From Lachnospiraceae bacterium (GTDB lineage: Bacteria; Bacillota; Clostridia; Lachnospirales; Lachnospiraceae), in NCBI GenBank assembly GCA_011959805.1, contig BLMC01000016.1, forward strand, positions 1 through 48,244: a stretch of 48,244 nucleotides of DNA, written 5' to 3'. Position numbers and translations under genes: made by a program. Shown piece by piece: positions 8,049 through 17,792 of this stretch. The notes beneath the pieces are model-generated. The model was not told the origin of the DNA and searched no databases. It worked only from the letters and a program-made list of their open reading frames with translations. Within the stretch, counting starts at the first letter, position 1. Every line of letters starts with the position of its first letter.

Positions 8049-10694
8049 ATGGCTGGAATGACACCGATGATGCAACAGTATATGGAAACAAAGAAACAGT
8101 ATAAAGATTGTATTCTATTTTACAGACTCGGTGATTTTTATGAAATGTTTTTTGAGGATGCAAAGCTTGTCTCAAAGGAACTAGAACTAACCCTAACTGG
8201 AAAGGATTGTGGGATGGAGGAGCGTGCACCTATGTGCGGCGTTCCTTATCATGCGGTTGATGGATACCTTAGCCGGCTTGTATCGAAAGGATACAAGGTC
8301 GCTATCTGTGAGCAGGTAGAAGACCCAAAGCTTGCGAAGGGACTGGTAAAGCGTGAAGTGATTCGCATTGTTACTCCCGGAACCAATTTGAATGCACAAT
8401 CACTTGAAGAATCCAAAAATAATTATATTATGTGTATTGCACAGTTTCCAAATAAAATAGGAATCTCTGTGGCGGATGTGACAACAGGCGATTTTTATAT
8501 GACTGAGGTTGAAGGACTTTCTAAGCTCACAGATGAACTTTATAAATATATGCCAACAGAAATTATTTGCAATGATGCGTTGATGATGAGTGGAATTGAT
8601 GTAGATGATTTAAAAACTCGCCTTAAGATTGCAGTCTATCCGCTGGAACCGTGGTTTTTTGATGAGGATGGCTGCCGAAAATGTCTGATGGAACATTTTA
8701 AAGTGAATACGCTCACAGGACTTGGACTAGAAGATTTTCCATCGGGAGTGATTGCCTGTGGGGTATTGATGCAATATTTGTTAGAAACACAAAAAACGCA
8801 ACTTACACATATTACACATATTACTCCTTATTTAGCAAGTCGCTTTATGCTGCTTGACAGTTCTACAAGACGCAATTTAGAGCTGACAGAAACGCTTCGA
8901 GAAAAACAGAAACGAGGCTCTCTTTTATGGGTGCTTGATAAGACAAAAACAGCGATGGGCGCAAGACAGCTACGCGCCGATATAGAACAGCCACTTGTCA
9001 ATATGGAAAACATTAATGATAGGCTTGATACAATTGAACAGCTTTGCAAAAATACAGTATCGCGAGATGAGATTCGAGAGTATTTGAACCCAATTTACGA
9101 CATGGAGCGTTTGCTTGGCCGTGTGAGTTATAAATCAGCAAATCCAAGGGATTTAATATCATTTGCAAATTCTATGGAAATGCTTCCACATATCAAAACC
9201 GTTTTAAAAGACTTTGATGCAAAACTTTTAAAGGAAATTGATGAACAGATTGACGGTCTTGAAGATTTGTATAATCTCATTAAAAAGTCCATTTGTGAGG
9301 AACCTCCTATATTAATTCGAGAAGGAGGTATTATTCGAGAAGGTTTTGACACAGATATCGATCATTTGCGAAAAGCCAAGACAGATGGGAAAAACTGGCT
9401 TGCACAACTTGAAGAAGAAGATCGAGAGCGGACAGGAATTAAAAATCTTCGGATAAAATATAATAAAGTATTTGGTTATTATTTTGAGGTAAGTAATTCC
9501 TATAAGAATCAAGTGCCTAGCGATTATGTGCGCAAACAGACACTTGTCAATGCGGAACGCTATACAACAGCAAAGTTAAAAGAGCTTGAGGATACAATTT
9601 TAAATGCAGAGGACAAGCTTAATGTACTAGAGTATGATATGTTCTGTAAAATACGAGATGATCTTGCAATACATTTGGAGCGCATTCAAAAGACAGCAAA
9701 AGCGGTGGCAAGATTGGATGTGTTTACAGCACTTTCCGTTGTTGCAGAACAGAATCATTATGTCAGACCAACTCTAAATAATAAGGGACTAATTGATATT
9801 AAAGAAGGCAGACATCCCGTTGTGGAAAAAATGATTGACCACGATATGTTTGTTTCAAACGATACCTTTCTTGACAACAACAATCATTGTATCGCGGTGA
9901 TTACGGGACCAAATATGGCTGGAAAATCTACTTATATGCGCCAGTCGGCATTAATTGTGTTAATGGCACAACTCGGCAGTTTTGTCCCTGCAAAGAGTGC
10001 AAATATTGGCATTGTTGACAGAATTTTTACAAGAGTGGGTGCGTCGGACGACCTTGCGAGTGGACAGAGCACCTTTATGGTGGAAATGAATGAAGTTGCA
10101 AATATCTTACGCAATGCCACTCCTAAAAGTTTATTGGTGCTTGATGAGATAGGACGCGGCACTTCTACATTTGATGGATTGAGTATCGCATGGGCAGTGA
10201 TTGAGCATATCAGCAATAAAAAGATTCTTGGCGCTAAGACATTGTTTGCAACACACTATCATGAACTTACAGAGTTGGAAGGAAAAATGAATAATGTTAT
10301 CAACTATTGTATTGCAGTGAAAGAAAAAGGGGATGACATTATCTTTTTAAGGAAGATTGTCAAAGGAGGAGCAGACAGAAGTTATGGTATTCAAGTAGCA
10401 AAACTTGCTGGGGTGCCAGATATGGTAATTGATCGTGCAAAGGAGATTGCAGAGCAATTAAGTGACAATGATATCACAGAAAAAGTGCAATGTATTACAG
10501 TGGATACGAAAGGGGAAAAGAAGCGGTCTAAGCGTTATGATGATGTGGATTTGGGACAGATGTCTTTGCTTGACACGGTTAAGGACGAGGACATTTTGAA
10601 TGAATTGAAGGAGATTGACATCTCTAATCTGACACCGCTTGATGCGCTAAATACATTATACCGACTGCAAAATAAACTGAAAAATCGATGGTAG
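8049..10694 (+). CDS. mutS: DNA mismatch repair protein MutS
   Basis: 881 residues, full length. The mismatch-reading N-terminal domain shows PMMQQYMETKKQYKDCILFYRLGDFYEMF with the conserved F-Y-E stack (GDFYEMFFEDA), then connector, lever and clamp regions. The ATPase has Walker A GPNMAGKST at ~620-628, VGASDDLASGQSTFMVEM, Walker B LLVLDEIGRGTSTFDG at ~698-710 and the ATHYHEL histidine. The C-terminal tail carries the dimerisation region (SNLTPLDALNTLYRLQ). It binds mismatched bases and recruits MutL, whose gene starts 31 bases after the stop. GAGG stands about six bases before the ATG. Confidence 0.98.
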   Translation: MAGMTPMMQQYMETKKQYKDCILFYRLGDFYEMFFEDAKLVSKELELTLTGKDCGMEERAPMCGVPYHAVDGYLSRLVSKGYKVAICEQVEDPKLAKGLVKREVIRIVTPGTNLNAQSLEESKNNYIMCIAQFPNKIGISVADVTTGDFYMTEVEGLSKLTDELYKYMPTEIICNDALMMSGIDVDDLKTRLKIAVYPLEPWFFDEDGCRKCLMEHFKVNTLTGLGLEDFPSGVIACGVLMQYLLETQKTQLTHITHITPYLASRFMLLDSSTRRNLELTETLREKQKRGSLLWVLDKTKTAMGARQLRADIEQPLVNMENINDRLDTIEQLCKNTVSRDEIREYLNPIYDMERLLGRVSYKSANPRDLISFANSMEMLPHIKTVLKDFDAKLLKEIDEQIDGLEDLYNLIKKSICEEPPILIREGGIIREGFDTDIDHLRKAKTDGKNWLAQLEEEDRERTGIKNLRIKYNKVFGYYFEVSNSYKNQVPSDYVRKQTLVNAERYTTAKLKELEDTILNAEDKLNVLEYDMFCKIRDDLAIHLERIQKTAKAVARLDVFTALSVVAEQNHYVRPTLNNKGLIDIKEGRHPVVEKMIDHDMFVSNDTFLDNNNHCIAVITGPNMAGKSTYMRQSALIVLMAQLGSFVPAKSANIGIVDRIFTRVGASDDLASGQSTFMVEMNEVANILRNATPKSLLVLDEIGRGTSTFDGLSIAWAVIEHISNKKILGAKTLFATHYHELTELEGKMNNVINYCIAVKEKGDDIIFLRKIVKGGADRSYGIQVAKLAGVPDMVIDRAKEIAEQLSDNDITEKVQCITVDTKGEKKRSKRYDDVDLGQMSLLDTVKDEDILNELKEIDISNLTPLDALNTLYRLQNKLKNRW

Positions 10695-10725
10695 AAATTT
10701 ATACACAGGAAAGGAACAAGCAAAT

Positions 10726-12732
10726 ATGGCAGAAATACATGTGTTGGATGATGCAACGATAGATAAGATTGCGGCAGGTGAGGTTGTAGAGCGACCTGCC
10801 AGTGTAGTCAAAGAGCTGGTGGAAAACGCTATGGATGCAGGAGCAAATGCGATAACAGTTGAAATTAAGGATGGGGGAATTGAGTTTATTCGTGTGACGG
10901 ATAACGGTTCAGGTATTGAACATAACCAACTGCGGAATGCTTTTTTGCGCCATGCCACAAGTAAAATTAGTTCAGTTGTCGATTTAATGCGTCTGCACAG
11001 TATGGGTTTTCGTGGAGAAGCACTCTCAAGTATTGCTGCTGTGGCGAAAGTTGAGATTGTTACAAAGACAAAAGAGAATATGACAGGAACACGATTGTGT
11101 CTCGAAGGTGCAAAAGAGATATCTTTTGAGGAGGTTGGTGCTCCAGATGGAACAACTTTCATTGTGCGCAATTTGTTTTTCAATACTCCTGTTCGCCGCA
11201 AATTTCTAAAGACAGCAATGACCGAAGCAAGCTATGTTACGGATTTGCTTGAACATATGGCACTGTCAAGACCAGAGATATCTTTTAAATATGTCATCAA
11301 TAATCAAACAAAATTTTATACGAATGGTGATGGGGATTTAAAAGCTATTATTTATCGCATTTTTGGCAGGGATATTGCCAATGAGATGGTGGAATTTCAG
11401 GCGGTCGATGAGAATATTGTTCTGGAAGGTTTTCTTGGCAAACCGACGTTAAACCGCGCAAACAGAAACTTTGAAAATTATTTTGTCAATAGACGATATA
11501 TTAAAAGTAAAGTCATTTCTAAAGCAATTGAGGAAGGGTATCAGTCTTATATGATGCAACATAGATATCCATTTTGTGTAGTGCATATTACTGTTCCACC
11601 AGAAAGTGTGGATGTCAATGTCCATCCAACAAAAATGGAAGTGCGTTTTTCTGACCAAAATAGTCTTTACAAATTGATTGCTGAAAATGTCGCTGATTTT
11701 TTATCACAACAAGAAATGATTCCAGATGCGATTCTTGAACCAGAAAAAAAGGAAAAAAAGAATAAGAAAACTGCCAAAATAGAGGCACCAGAGCCATTTG
11801 AGCGGAAACGCCGTACTGCGGAGCAGACATCTGGCGCGTTTTTGGACGACTTCTCTCATATGATAAAGGAAGAGAGTGGATATCATTCGTTGTGCGAGAG
11901 CAACTATAATCATAATGAAACGCAGAAGGATTCTCAAATTTCTGATGAGGATAGTTTTTTTGTAGACAACAGAGAAAAGGATGCAGGAATTGGACAGTTG
12001 AAGCAAAATAGGATGGTGGGTAAGATATTGGGAGGACCACCAAAAGAAGCTTCTGCCAAAAATCTTGGTGTTATTAAGAATAAGGACCATATTATTGTAG
12101 AGAAACCAGAACAACTAAATTTTTTTGATGAAAAAATTTTGACAAGAGAAGCAAGACAGGAGTACCGAATTGTTGGGCAGGTATTTGATACATACTGGAT
12201 TATAGAATACCGCGATAAAATGTTGATGATTGACCAACATGCAGCACATGAGAAGGTCAAGTATGAACAGATATTGACTAAGGTAGAACATAATGAGATT
12301 TATACACAGACTTTGACTCCGCCAGTCGTTATCAGTATCACACCCAAAGAAGTAGCATTAATCAATCAATATGCACAATATTTTAAGGAACTTGGTTTTG
12401 AGATTGAGGATTTTGGAATGAATGCATTTGCAATTAGAGGAGTGCCGATTGACTTGTTTGGCTATAATATCAAAGAACTTTTTGAGGAGATATTGGTTCA
12501 AATGTCCGAAAGTCCAGTGCGCGGGGTGCCTCAAATTATACGGGAGAAAATTGCTTCTATGGCATGTAAGGCTGCTGTGAAGGGCAATAATTCATTGACC
12601 TATGAGGAAGCTGACAAATTGATTGAACAGCTACTGGAACTGGAAAATCCCTATAATTGTCCTCATGGTAGACCGACAATTATATCCATGTCAAAACACG
12701 AGATAGAAAAAAAATTTAAAAGAATAGTGTAA
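10726..12732 (+). CDS. mutL: DNA mismatch repair endonuclease MutL
   Basis: 668 residues. The GHKL ATPase domain has the catalytic Glu in ELVENAMDAGANAI, DNGSGI and GFRGEALSSIAAV. A hydrophilic linker occupies ~345-470. The C-terminal domain holds the nicking-endonuclease motif DQHAAHEKVKYE near residue 503, plus ACKAAVKGN and CPHGRP, which are metal-site marks of non-methyl-directed MutL. It nicks the new strand after MutS binds a mismatch. Translation starts at ATG 10726 behind GGAAAGGAA. The stop codon lies inside the palindrome GTGTAAAATTTTACAC that begins the repeat at 12727. Confidence 0.98.
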   Translation: MAEIHVLDDATIDKIAAGEVVERPASVVKELVENAMDAGANAITVEIKDGGIEFIRVTDNGSGIEHNQLRNAFLRHATSKISSVVDLMRLHSMGFRGEALSSIAAVAKVEIVTKTKENMTGTRLCLEGAKEISFEEVGAPDGTTFIVRNLFFNTPVRRKFLKTAMTEASYVTDLLEHMALSRPEISFKYVINNQTKFYTNGDGDLKAIIYRIFGRDIANEMVEFQAVDENIVLEGFLGKPTLNRANRNFENYFVNRRYIKSKVISKAIEEGYQSYMMQHRYPFCVVHITVPPESVDVNVHPTKMEVRFSDQNSLYKLIAENVADFLSQQEMIPDAILEPEKKEKKNKKTAKIEAPEPFERKRRTAEQTSGAFLDDFSHMIKEESGYHSLCESNYNHNETQKDSQISDEDSFFVDNREKDAGIGQLKQNRMVGKILGGPPKEASAKNLGVIKNKDHIIVEKPEQLNFFDEKILTREARQEYRIVGQVFDTYWIIEYRDKMLMIDQHAAHEKVKYEQILTKVEHNEIYTQTLTPPVVISITPKEVALINQYAQYFKELGFEIEDFGMNAFAIRGVPIDLFGYNIKELFEEILVQMSESPVRGVPQIIREKIASMACKAAVKGNNSLTYEEADKLIEQLLELENPYNCPHGRPTIISMSKHEIEKKFKRIV

Positions 12733-12790
12733 AATTTTACACATCCTGATTTGTAGGCCCGCCAAAGCGGCGAAAGGAAGTTAGTATGAG
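12727..12790 (+). repeat. GTGTGAAA/TTTCACAC palindromic element, copy 2
   Basis: Starts with the perfect 16-base palindrome GTGTAAAATTTTACAC, which overlaps the mutL stop. ATCCTGATTTGTAGG follows, then the hairpin CCGC-CAAA-GCGG (12759-12770), then GAAAGGAAGTTAGTATGAG. The last bases supply both the ribosome site and the start codon of the next gene. Compare 2808 and 48111. Confidence 0.7.
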
Positions 12791-13571
12791 TGTGATGAAA
12801 ATAAAAAAGTCTCCTGTTGAAAAGGAGTTAGAGCGAATTGCGCGCGAGGAAAAAAGGCTAAAGAAACAGGCGACGGAATATCATGCTGCAAAGTGGAAAG
12901 AGACATTAGAACAAAAGATTCCATCCAGAATACATACAAATTTACAAAAAGCTTTTTGCATGGCATTTGAGTTGATATTTGAGAGAGGAACAAATCTGAT
13001 TGAGAAGACATACTCTAAAGATACGATAGAAAAAGAGTTTCAAATACATGATTTTGCGGTCAATTTAAAAGGTGGGAAGAAAGAGTTGCGCCATTTAAAA
13101 GCGGATGTAAATCGTGGAAACCTAGTGAATATGGCGGTCAGCACTATAGAGGGTGTTGGTTTGGGTATTTTAGGGATTGGATTACCAGATATTGTACTGT
13201 TTTTGTCAATGATTCTGAAAGGAACTTATGAGACAGCATTACAATATGGATTTTCCTACGATACCCCGAAGGAGCGCATGTATATTCTAAAGCTTTTAGA
13301 GACAGCTATGTCTAAAGGAGAACAATGGATAGCATGTAATACCACGGTTGATAATTACTTTTGTGCTGTATCTTTTCGGGAGATAAAGCTTGCAGAGCAA
13401 ATTAAAAATACAGCCGATGCGTTTGCTGTGGATATGTTACTTGCCAAGTTTATACAGGGACTTCCTGTCGCAGGAATTTTGGGAGGCATTAGTAATCCTA
13501 TTTACTATAGGCAAATTATACATTATGTACAGTTGAAATATCATAAACGTTATCTGCTCTCAAAAAGATAA
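12786..13571 (+). CDS. EcsC-family protein
   Basis: 261 residues. The N-terminal ~45 residues are charged and helical (KELERIAREEKRLKKQATEY). The middle shows the EcsC-family pattern: a Gly-rich hydrophobic stretch NMAVSTIEGVGLGILGIGLP, DIVLFLSMILKGTYETALQYGFSYD, then ERMYILKLLETAMSKGEQW. A second Gly-rich hydrophobic stretch lies near the end (LPVAGILGGISNPIYYRQI). The biochemical role of the family is not established; the name comes from a gene beside an ABC transporter in Bacillus. Its start codon and AAGGAAG site lie inside the palindromic repeat, so that hairpin may influence its translation. It sits between mutL and miaA without evident functional link. Confidence 0.8.
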   Translation: MSVMKIKKSPVEKELERIAREEKRLKKQATEYHAAKWKETLEQKIPSRIHTNLQKAFCMAFELIFERGTNLIEKTYSKDTIEKEFQIHDFAVNLKGGKKELRHLKADVNRGNLVNMAVSTIEGVGLGILGIGLPDIVLFLSMILKGTYETALQYGFSYDTPKERMYILKLLETAMSKGEQWIACNTTVDNYFCAVSFREIKLAEQIKNTADAFAVDMLLAKFIQGLPVAGILGGISNPIYYRQIIHYVQLKYHKRYLLSKR

Positions 13572-13623
13572 TATTTTTTAAAATTGTCTTCTAAATAATA
13601 AAAGTAGAAGGGAGTGCTGTGGC

Positions 13624-14547
13624 ATGAAGCCACTAATTATATTGACAGGTCCTACGGCGGCTGGAAAAACAAAGCTTTCCATAGCACTTGCAAAGGACAT
13701 AAACGGTGAGATTATTTCTGCTGATTCCATGCAGGTATATAGACATATGGATATTGGTTCTGCCAAGATACGGCAGGAAGAAATGCAAGGGATCAAGCAC
13801 TATCTAGTTGATATCTTAGAACCAACAGAAGAATTTCATATTGTTCTTTTTCAAAAATATGCAAAGCAGGCGATTGCCGAAATTTATGCAAAGGAAAAGA
13901 TTCCAATCATTGTTGGTGGCACTGGATTCTATATTCAATCCGTATTGTATGACATTAATTTTCAGGAGGGAGAAGAAGACACAGCACTTCGAGAAAGTTT
14001 GGAACGAATTGCGCAGGAAAAAGGTGTACAATTCCTCCATAGTATATTAAAGGAATGTGATCCTAAGGCAGCGCAGGAAATTCATGCAAACAATATTAAG
14101 CGTGTGATTCGTGCTATTGAGTTTTATCGGCAGACAGGCAAGAAAATTTCTGAGCATAATGATGCTGAGCGGGAGAAAAAGTCTGTGTATGATTCACGTT
14201 ATTTTGTGCTTACCGATCAACGGGAAAAACTTTATAATGCAATTGATAAACGTGTCGATCAGATGATTGTAGAAGGACTTGTGGATGAGGTAAAACAATT
14301 GATGGACATGGGGTGTAAGCGGGATTCGACAGCGATGCAAGGACTGGGATACAAAGAAATTATTTCCTATCTGATGGGAGAAATTAGCTTAGATGAGGCG
14401 GTCTATATCATTAAACGGGACACGCGGCATTTTGCGAAGCGCCAACTTACATGGTTTCGCCGAGAGCGTGATGTTATTTGGATAGAAAAGGATAAATTTG
14501 CATATGATGAGGAAAAAATGTTACACTATATAAAAACGAAATTATAA
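13624..14547 (+). CDS. miaA: tRNA dimethylallyltransferase
   Basis: 307 residues. The N-terminus has the P-loop GPTAAGKTKLS, then the substrate region ISADSMQVYRHMDIGSAKI, HYLVDILEP and VGGTGFYIQSVLYDI. The tRNA-binding half has the conserved AMQGLGYKEI and DTRHFAKRQLTWFRRE. It transfers a dimethylallyl group to A37 of tRNAs that read UNN codons. The clustering of mutS, mutL and miaA is common in bacteria. A GGGAG site stands nine bases before ATG 13624. Confidence 0.97.
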   Translation: MKPLIILTGPTAAGKTKLSIALAKDINGEIISADSMQVYRHMDIGSAKIRQEEMQGIKHYLVDILEPTEEFHIVLFQKYAKQAIAEIYAKEKIPIIVGGTGFYIQSVLYDINFQEGEEDTALRESLERIAQEKGVQFLHSILKECDPKAAQEIHANNIKRVIRAIEFYRQTGKKISEHNDAEREKKSVYDSRYFVLTDQREKLYNAIDKRVDQMIVEGLVDEVKQLMDMGCKRDSTAMQGLGYKEIISYLMGEISLDEAVYIIKRDTRHFAKRQLTWFRRERDVIWIEKDKFAYDEEKMLHYIKTKL

Positions 14548-14571
14548 GATTATGGAAGGAAACTAGAGAAA

Positions 14572-15879
14572 ATGATAGAACCAACAAATGAGAAGAATGC
14601 GACCGTACAAAATATATACAGACAACTGGGTATTTCTGATCAGGTCTACCTTTTTGGTCAAGAGATTTTAGCACAATTGAGACTGCGTTTTGATGAGATT
14701 GACCAAACTGCGGAGTACAATCAGCTAAAAGTGTTAAAAGCAATGCAGGATAATAAGGTCAGCGAAGCTTGTCTACTGGGAACAACAGGATATGGATATA
14801 ATGATCTTGGCAGAGATACACTAGAAGCTGTATATGCATCTATTTTTCATGCGGAAGATGCGTTGGTTAGACCACAGATTACATGTGGAACACATGCATT
14901 GGCGCTGGCATTAATGAGTAATCTGCGCCCGGGTGATGAGCTGCTATCTCCCGTTGGAAAACCTTATGATACACTAGAAGAAGTAATTGGCATCCGCCCA
15001 TCAAAAGGTTCGCTTGCAGAGTATGGCATTTCTTATCGACAAGTAGACTTGCTTGCGGATGGTAGTTTTGACTATGATGGTATTCGAGCGGCTCTTAGTG
15101 CAAAAACACGACTTGTCACAATACAGCGCTCCAAAGGTTATCAAACGCGACCAACGCTTTCTGTAAAAAAGATAGGGGAATTGATTTCCTTTATAAAAGA
15201 AATTAATCCAAATACGATTTGTATGGTCGACAATTGTTATGGTGAGTTTGTAGAGTGTATTGAACCTTCAGATGTAGGGGCGGATATGGTGGTTGGTTCT
15301 CTCATTAAGAATCCTGGCGGTGGATTGGCGCCGATTGGCGGATATATTGTAGGAAAAAAAGAATGTGTGGAAAATGCAGCTTATCGACTTACATCACCTG
15401 GTCTTGGCAAGGAGGTGGGGGCTTCTCTGGGCATTCTGCGCGATTTTTATCATGGTTTGTTTCTTGCGCCGACAGTGACAGCCGGAGCGTTAAAGGGAGC
15501 AATTTTTGCGGCAAATATCTATGAGAAACTAGGATTTAAGGTGGTTCCAAACAGCACAGAGCCAAGACATGATATTATACAAGCTGTTACGTTTGGAACA
15601 GCAGAGGGGGTGATTGCTTTCTGCAAAGGGATTCAGGCAGCAGCGCCGGTTGACAGTTTTGTCACACCAGAACCTTGGGATATGCCTGGATACGATGCAC
15701 AAGTAATTATGGCTGCGGGAGCTTTTGTCTCGGGTTCCTCGATTGAACTGAGTGCAGACGGGCCAATCAAACCGCCTTTTGCTGTGTATTTTCAGGGAGG
15801 ACTTACTTTTGCACATGCCCAGTTTGGCATAATGAAAACATTGCAGAGTGTAGTTGATGCAGGAATTGTTCATATTTAA
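14572..15879 (+). CDS. PLP-dependent lyase-like protein (aluminium-resistance / YnbB family)
   Basis: 435 residues of the Cys/Met-metabolism PLP fold. Visible marks are GTTGYGYNDLGRDTLEAVYA, the cofactor-stacking region QITCGTHALALALMSNLRPGD, VDNCYGEF with the conserved Asp, and the likely Schiff-base lysine in SLIKNPGGGLAPIGGYI. The family is annotated as methionine gamma-lyase-like or aluminium-resistance protein and often follows miaA in Firmicutes, as here (24 bases). The true substrate is not known to me; the lyase label is by homology only. It may share a transcript with miaA. Confidence 0.88.
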   Translation: MIEPTNEKNATVQNIYRQLGISDQVYLFGQEILAQLRLRFDEIDQTAEYNQLKVLKAMQDNKVSEACLLGTTGYGYNDLGRDTLEAVYASIFHAEDALVRPQITCGTHALALALMSNLRPGDELLSPVGKPYDTLEEVIGIRPSKGSLAEYGISYRQVDLLADGSFDYDGIRAALSAKTRLVTIQRSKGYQTRPTLSVKKIGELISFIKEINPNTICMVDNCYGEFVECIEPSDVGADMVVGSLIKNPGGGLAPIGGYIVGKKECVENAAYRLTSPGLGKEVGASLGILRDFYHGLFLAPTVTAGALKGAIFAANIYEKLGFKVVPNSTEPRHDIIQAVTFGTAEGVIAFCKGIQAAAPVDSFVTPEPWDMPGYDAQVIMAAGAFVSGSSIELSADGPIKPPFAVYFQGGLTFAHAQFGIMKTLQSVVDAGIVHI

Positions 15880-15982
15880 AAAAAGTATAAAAAATTTCAT
15901 AAAACTTTACAAAATAGGAAATATGTCGAAAAAAAACTAATCTTTTTTATGTACAGACGCAACATGGTGTGGTAAGATAACT

Positions 15983-16072
15983 AAGAAAGCTGGAAAGGAT
16001 GGCTATGTGTCATAGAAAACCGTAAAGTAGTAGTTGTCCAATACGCTTAGATGGAGAGCAAGGCGTAAATAC
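15983..16072 (+). promoter_or_regulatory. leader of radC with hairpin over the ribosome site
   Basis: TACGCTT at 16042-16048 can pair with AAGGCGTA at 16061-16068 (one bulged G) across an 11-12 base loop. The AAGGCG involved is the only ribosome site for ATG 16073. A weak promoter with an extended -10 (TGGTAAGAT near 15970-15978) lies before it. Both are predictions by eye. Confidence 0.35.
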
Positions 16073-16762
16073 ATGAGTCTTTTTAAAGAATTATATGCTA
16101 AGGATGAGTTGCCTTATGACAAATTTATGAGGCTTGGACCGGAATATCTTTCGGATGCCGAGCTTCTTGCTATCATGCTCAGAACTGGAACAAGAGAAAA
16201 AACTCCTATTGAAGTAGGCAGGGAGATCTTAAGATTGGCAGGTGAAGGAATGGGGCTTTTGGGGCTGTATCATTTTGGGATTAAAGATTTGATACAGGTT
16301 CCAGGAATCGGAGAGGTGAAGGCGGTTCAATTGCTATGCATTGCCGAGATTGCCAAGCGGACGGCTAACATGCAGGCACGTCCCGATCTCACTTTTGACA
16401 AACCTGAGACAGTAGCAGCTTATTATATGGAACAGATGCGACACAGAGATACAGAGCAGCTTTTGCTTGTACTTCTCGATGCTAAACGGCATATTGTGGA
16501 CGAGTCTGTATTGTCGACAGGTACATTTAATTCAACGCTGATTTCACCGAGAGAAATCTGTATTAGGGCCATGCGCAATGAAGCATCCTATATCGTGATT
16601 TTGCACAATCACCCCAGTGGTGATCCGACGCCTAGCAGGCAAGATGTGCTGGTGACACAGAAGATAAAGGAAGTATCCGATTTAGTTGAAATTCCATTGC
16701 TGGATCATATCATTATCGGGGATAACAGATATACCAGTTTTATTCAAAAAGGACTTTTATGA
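16073..16762 (+). CDS. radC: RadC family JAMM-domain protein
   Basis: 229 residues from ATG 16073; the longer frame from TTG 16034 has no ribosome site. The N-terminal helical part has PYDKFMRLGPEYLSDAELLAIMLRTGTREK and the helix-hairpin-helix-like LIQVPGIGEVKAVQLL. The C-terminal MPN domain carries the metal motif HNHPSGDPTPSRQD and LLDHIIIGDNRYTSF. The family was named for DNA repair, but its enzymatic role is unsettled. It lies directly before mreB, an order widespread in Gram-positive bacteria and elsewhere. Confidence 0.95.
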   Translation: MSLFKELYAKDELPYDKFMRLGPEYLSDAELLAIMLRTGTREKTPIEVGREILRLAGEGMGLLGLYHFGIKDLIQVPGIGEVKAVQLLCIAEIAKRTANMQARPDLTFDKPETVAAYYMEQMRHRDTEQLLLVLLDAKRHIVDESVLSTGTFNSTLISPREICIRAMRNEASYIVILHNHPSGDPTPSRQDVLVTQKIKEVSDLVEIPLLDHIIIGDNRYTSFIQKGLL

Positions 16763-16776
16763 GGAAAGGAGTTGTT

Positions 16777-17787
16777 ATGTTGGCTAACAACGCATTTGGT
16801 ATTGATTTGGGTACCAGAACTATTAAGATTTACAACGCTCACAGTGACAATGTTATTGTTGAGAAAAATATGATCGCGATTGAGGATAAGAAAAATTTGT
16901 TTGCATATGGTGACTCTGCATTTGAGATGTTTGAGAAGGCACCATCTAGTATTGAAATATCCTATCCGCTCTGCAATGGTGTTATTGCGGATATTAAAAA
17001 TATGCAGTTGATTCTCAAGAATTTTATTTTGGATTGTAATAAGGGCATTGTAAAGCCCGCAGAATTTTATATCGCAGTTCCTTCTGATATTACTGAGGTG
17101 GAAAAGCGAGCATTTTCGGATTTGGTAAAGGATGCCAATATCAAGGCAAGAAAAATTTTACGTGTAGAGAAAGCAGTGGCAGATGGGCTTGGACTTGACA
17201 TTGATGTCAAAAATGCACAAGGAATTCTTGTCGTCAACGTTGGATTTCATACAACAGAAATTTCTATTTTGTCGTTGGGTGGCATCGTACTTAGTCGCTT
17301 AATTAAAGTGGGAGGACAGAAATTTGATGAGTCAATTAAGAATGCCATTCGCAAAGAGTTTAGTCTGATTGTCGGCAGTAAAACTGCGGAGAATGTCAAG
17401 ATAGATCTTCGAGAACTTGAGGAGGATAAGCGAAAAGCAGTTGTGTATGGCAGGGATATTGTGACAGGACTTCCCATGGAGAAGGAAATACCGACAGATT
17501 TGGTAAGCGAGAGTATGCTTGAGAATTTTAATGTGATTATTGACAATATCAGAGTGATACTTGAGAGGACTCCGCCTGAGCTTTCTGCAGATATTTTCCG
17601 CAGAGGAATTTATCTGACAGGAGGTGCATCGCAAGTTGTACATTTGGCAGAATTAATTGCAAAAGGAACAGGTTTGAAGGTAAATGTAAGTGAGAATCCA
17701 GTATCTGGTGTTGCCCTCGGACTTGCCAAGATAATTAAAGATGATAACTATAAATCTGTTGCATATTTAGAAGGAATGGGGCGCTAG
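16777..17787 (+). CDS. mreB: rod-shape-determining protein MreB
   Basis: 336 residues from ATG 16777, which has AAAGGAG six bases upstream. The actin-like fold is recognised from phosphate-1 FGIDLGTRTIKIYN, VPSDITEVEKRAF, RVEKAVADGLGLD, phosphate-2 GILVVNVGFHTTEISILSLGGIV, and the adenosine site YLTGGASQVVHLAELI. It polymerises under the membrane and steers lateral wall synthesis with MreC, MreD, PBP2 and RodA, all encoded next. Sequence is divergent from typical MreB: DLGTRTIKIYN replaces DLGTANTLVY, and GFHTTEIS replaces the usual GGGTTEVA. Confidence 0.93.
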   Translation: MLANNAFGIDLGTRTIKIYNAHSDNVIVEKNMIAIEDKKNLFAYGDSAFEMFEKAPSSIEISYPLCNGVIADIKNMQLILKNFILDCNKGIVKPAEFYIAVPSDITEVEKRAFSDLVKDANIKARKILRVEKAVADGLGLDIDVKNAQGILVVNVGFHTTEISILSLGGIVLSRLIKVGGQKFDESIKNAIRKEFSLIVGSKTAENVKIDLRELEEDKRKAVVYGRDIVTGLPMEKEIPTDLVSESMLENFNVIIDNIRVILERTPPELSADIFRRGIYLTGGASQVVHLAELIAKGTGLKVNVSENPVSGVALGLAKIIKDDNYKSVAYLEGMGR

Positions 17788-17792
17788 TATTC

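Noticed and set aside
16034-16072. TTG start for radC
   Set aside because: No ribosome site, and the extra residues are not seen at the usual RadC beginning.
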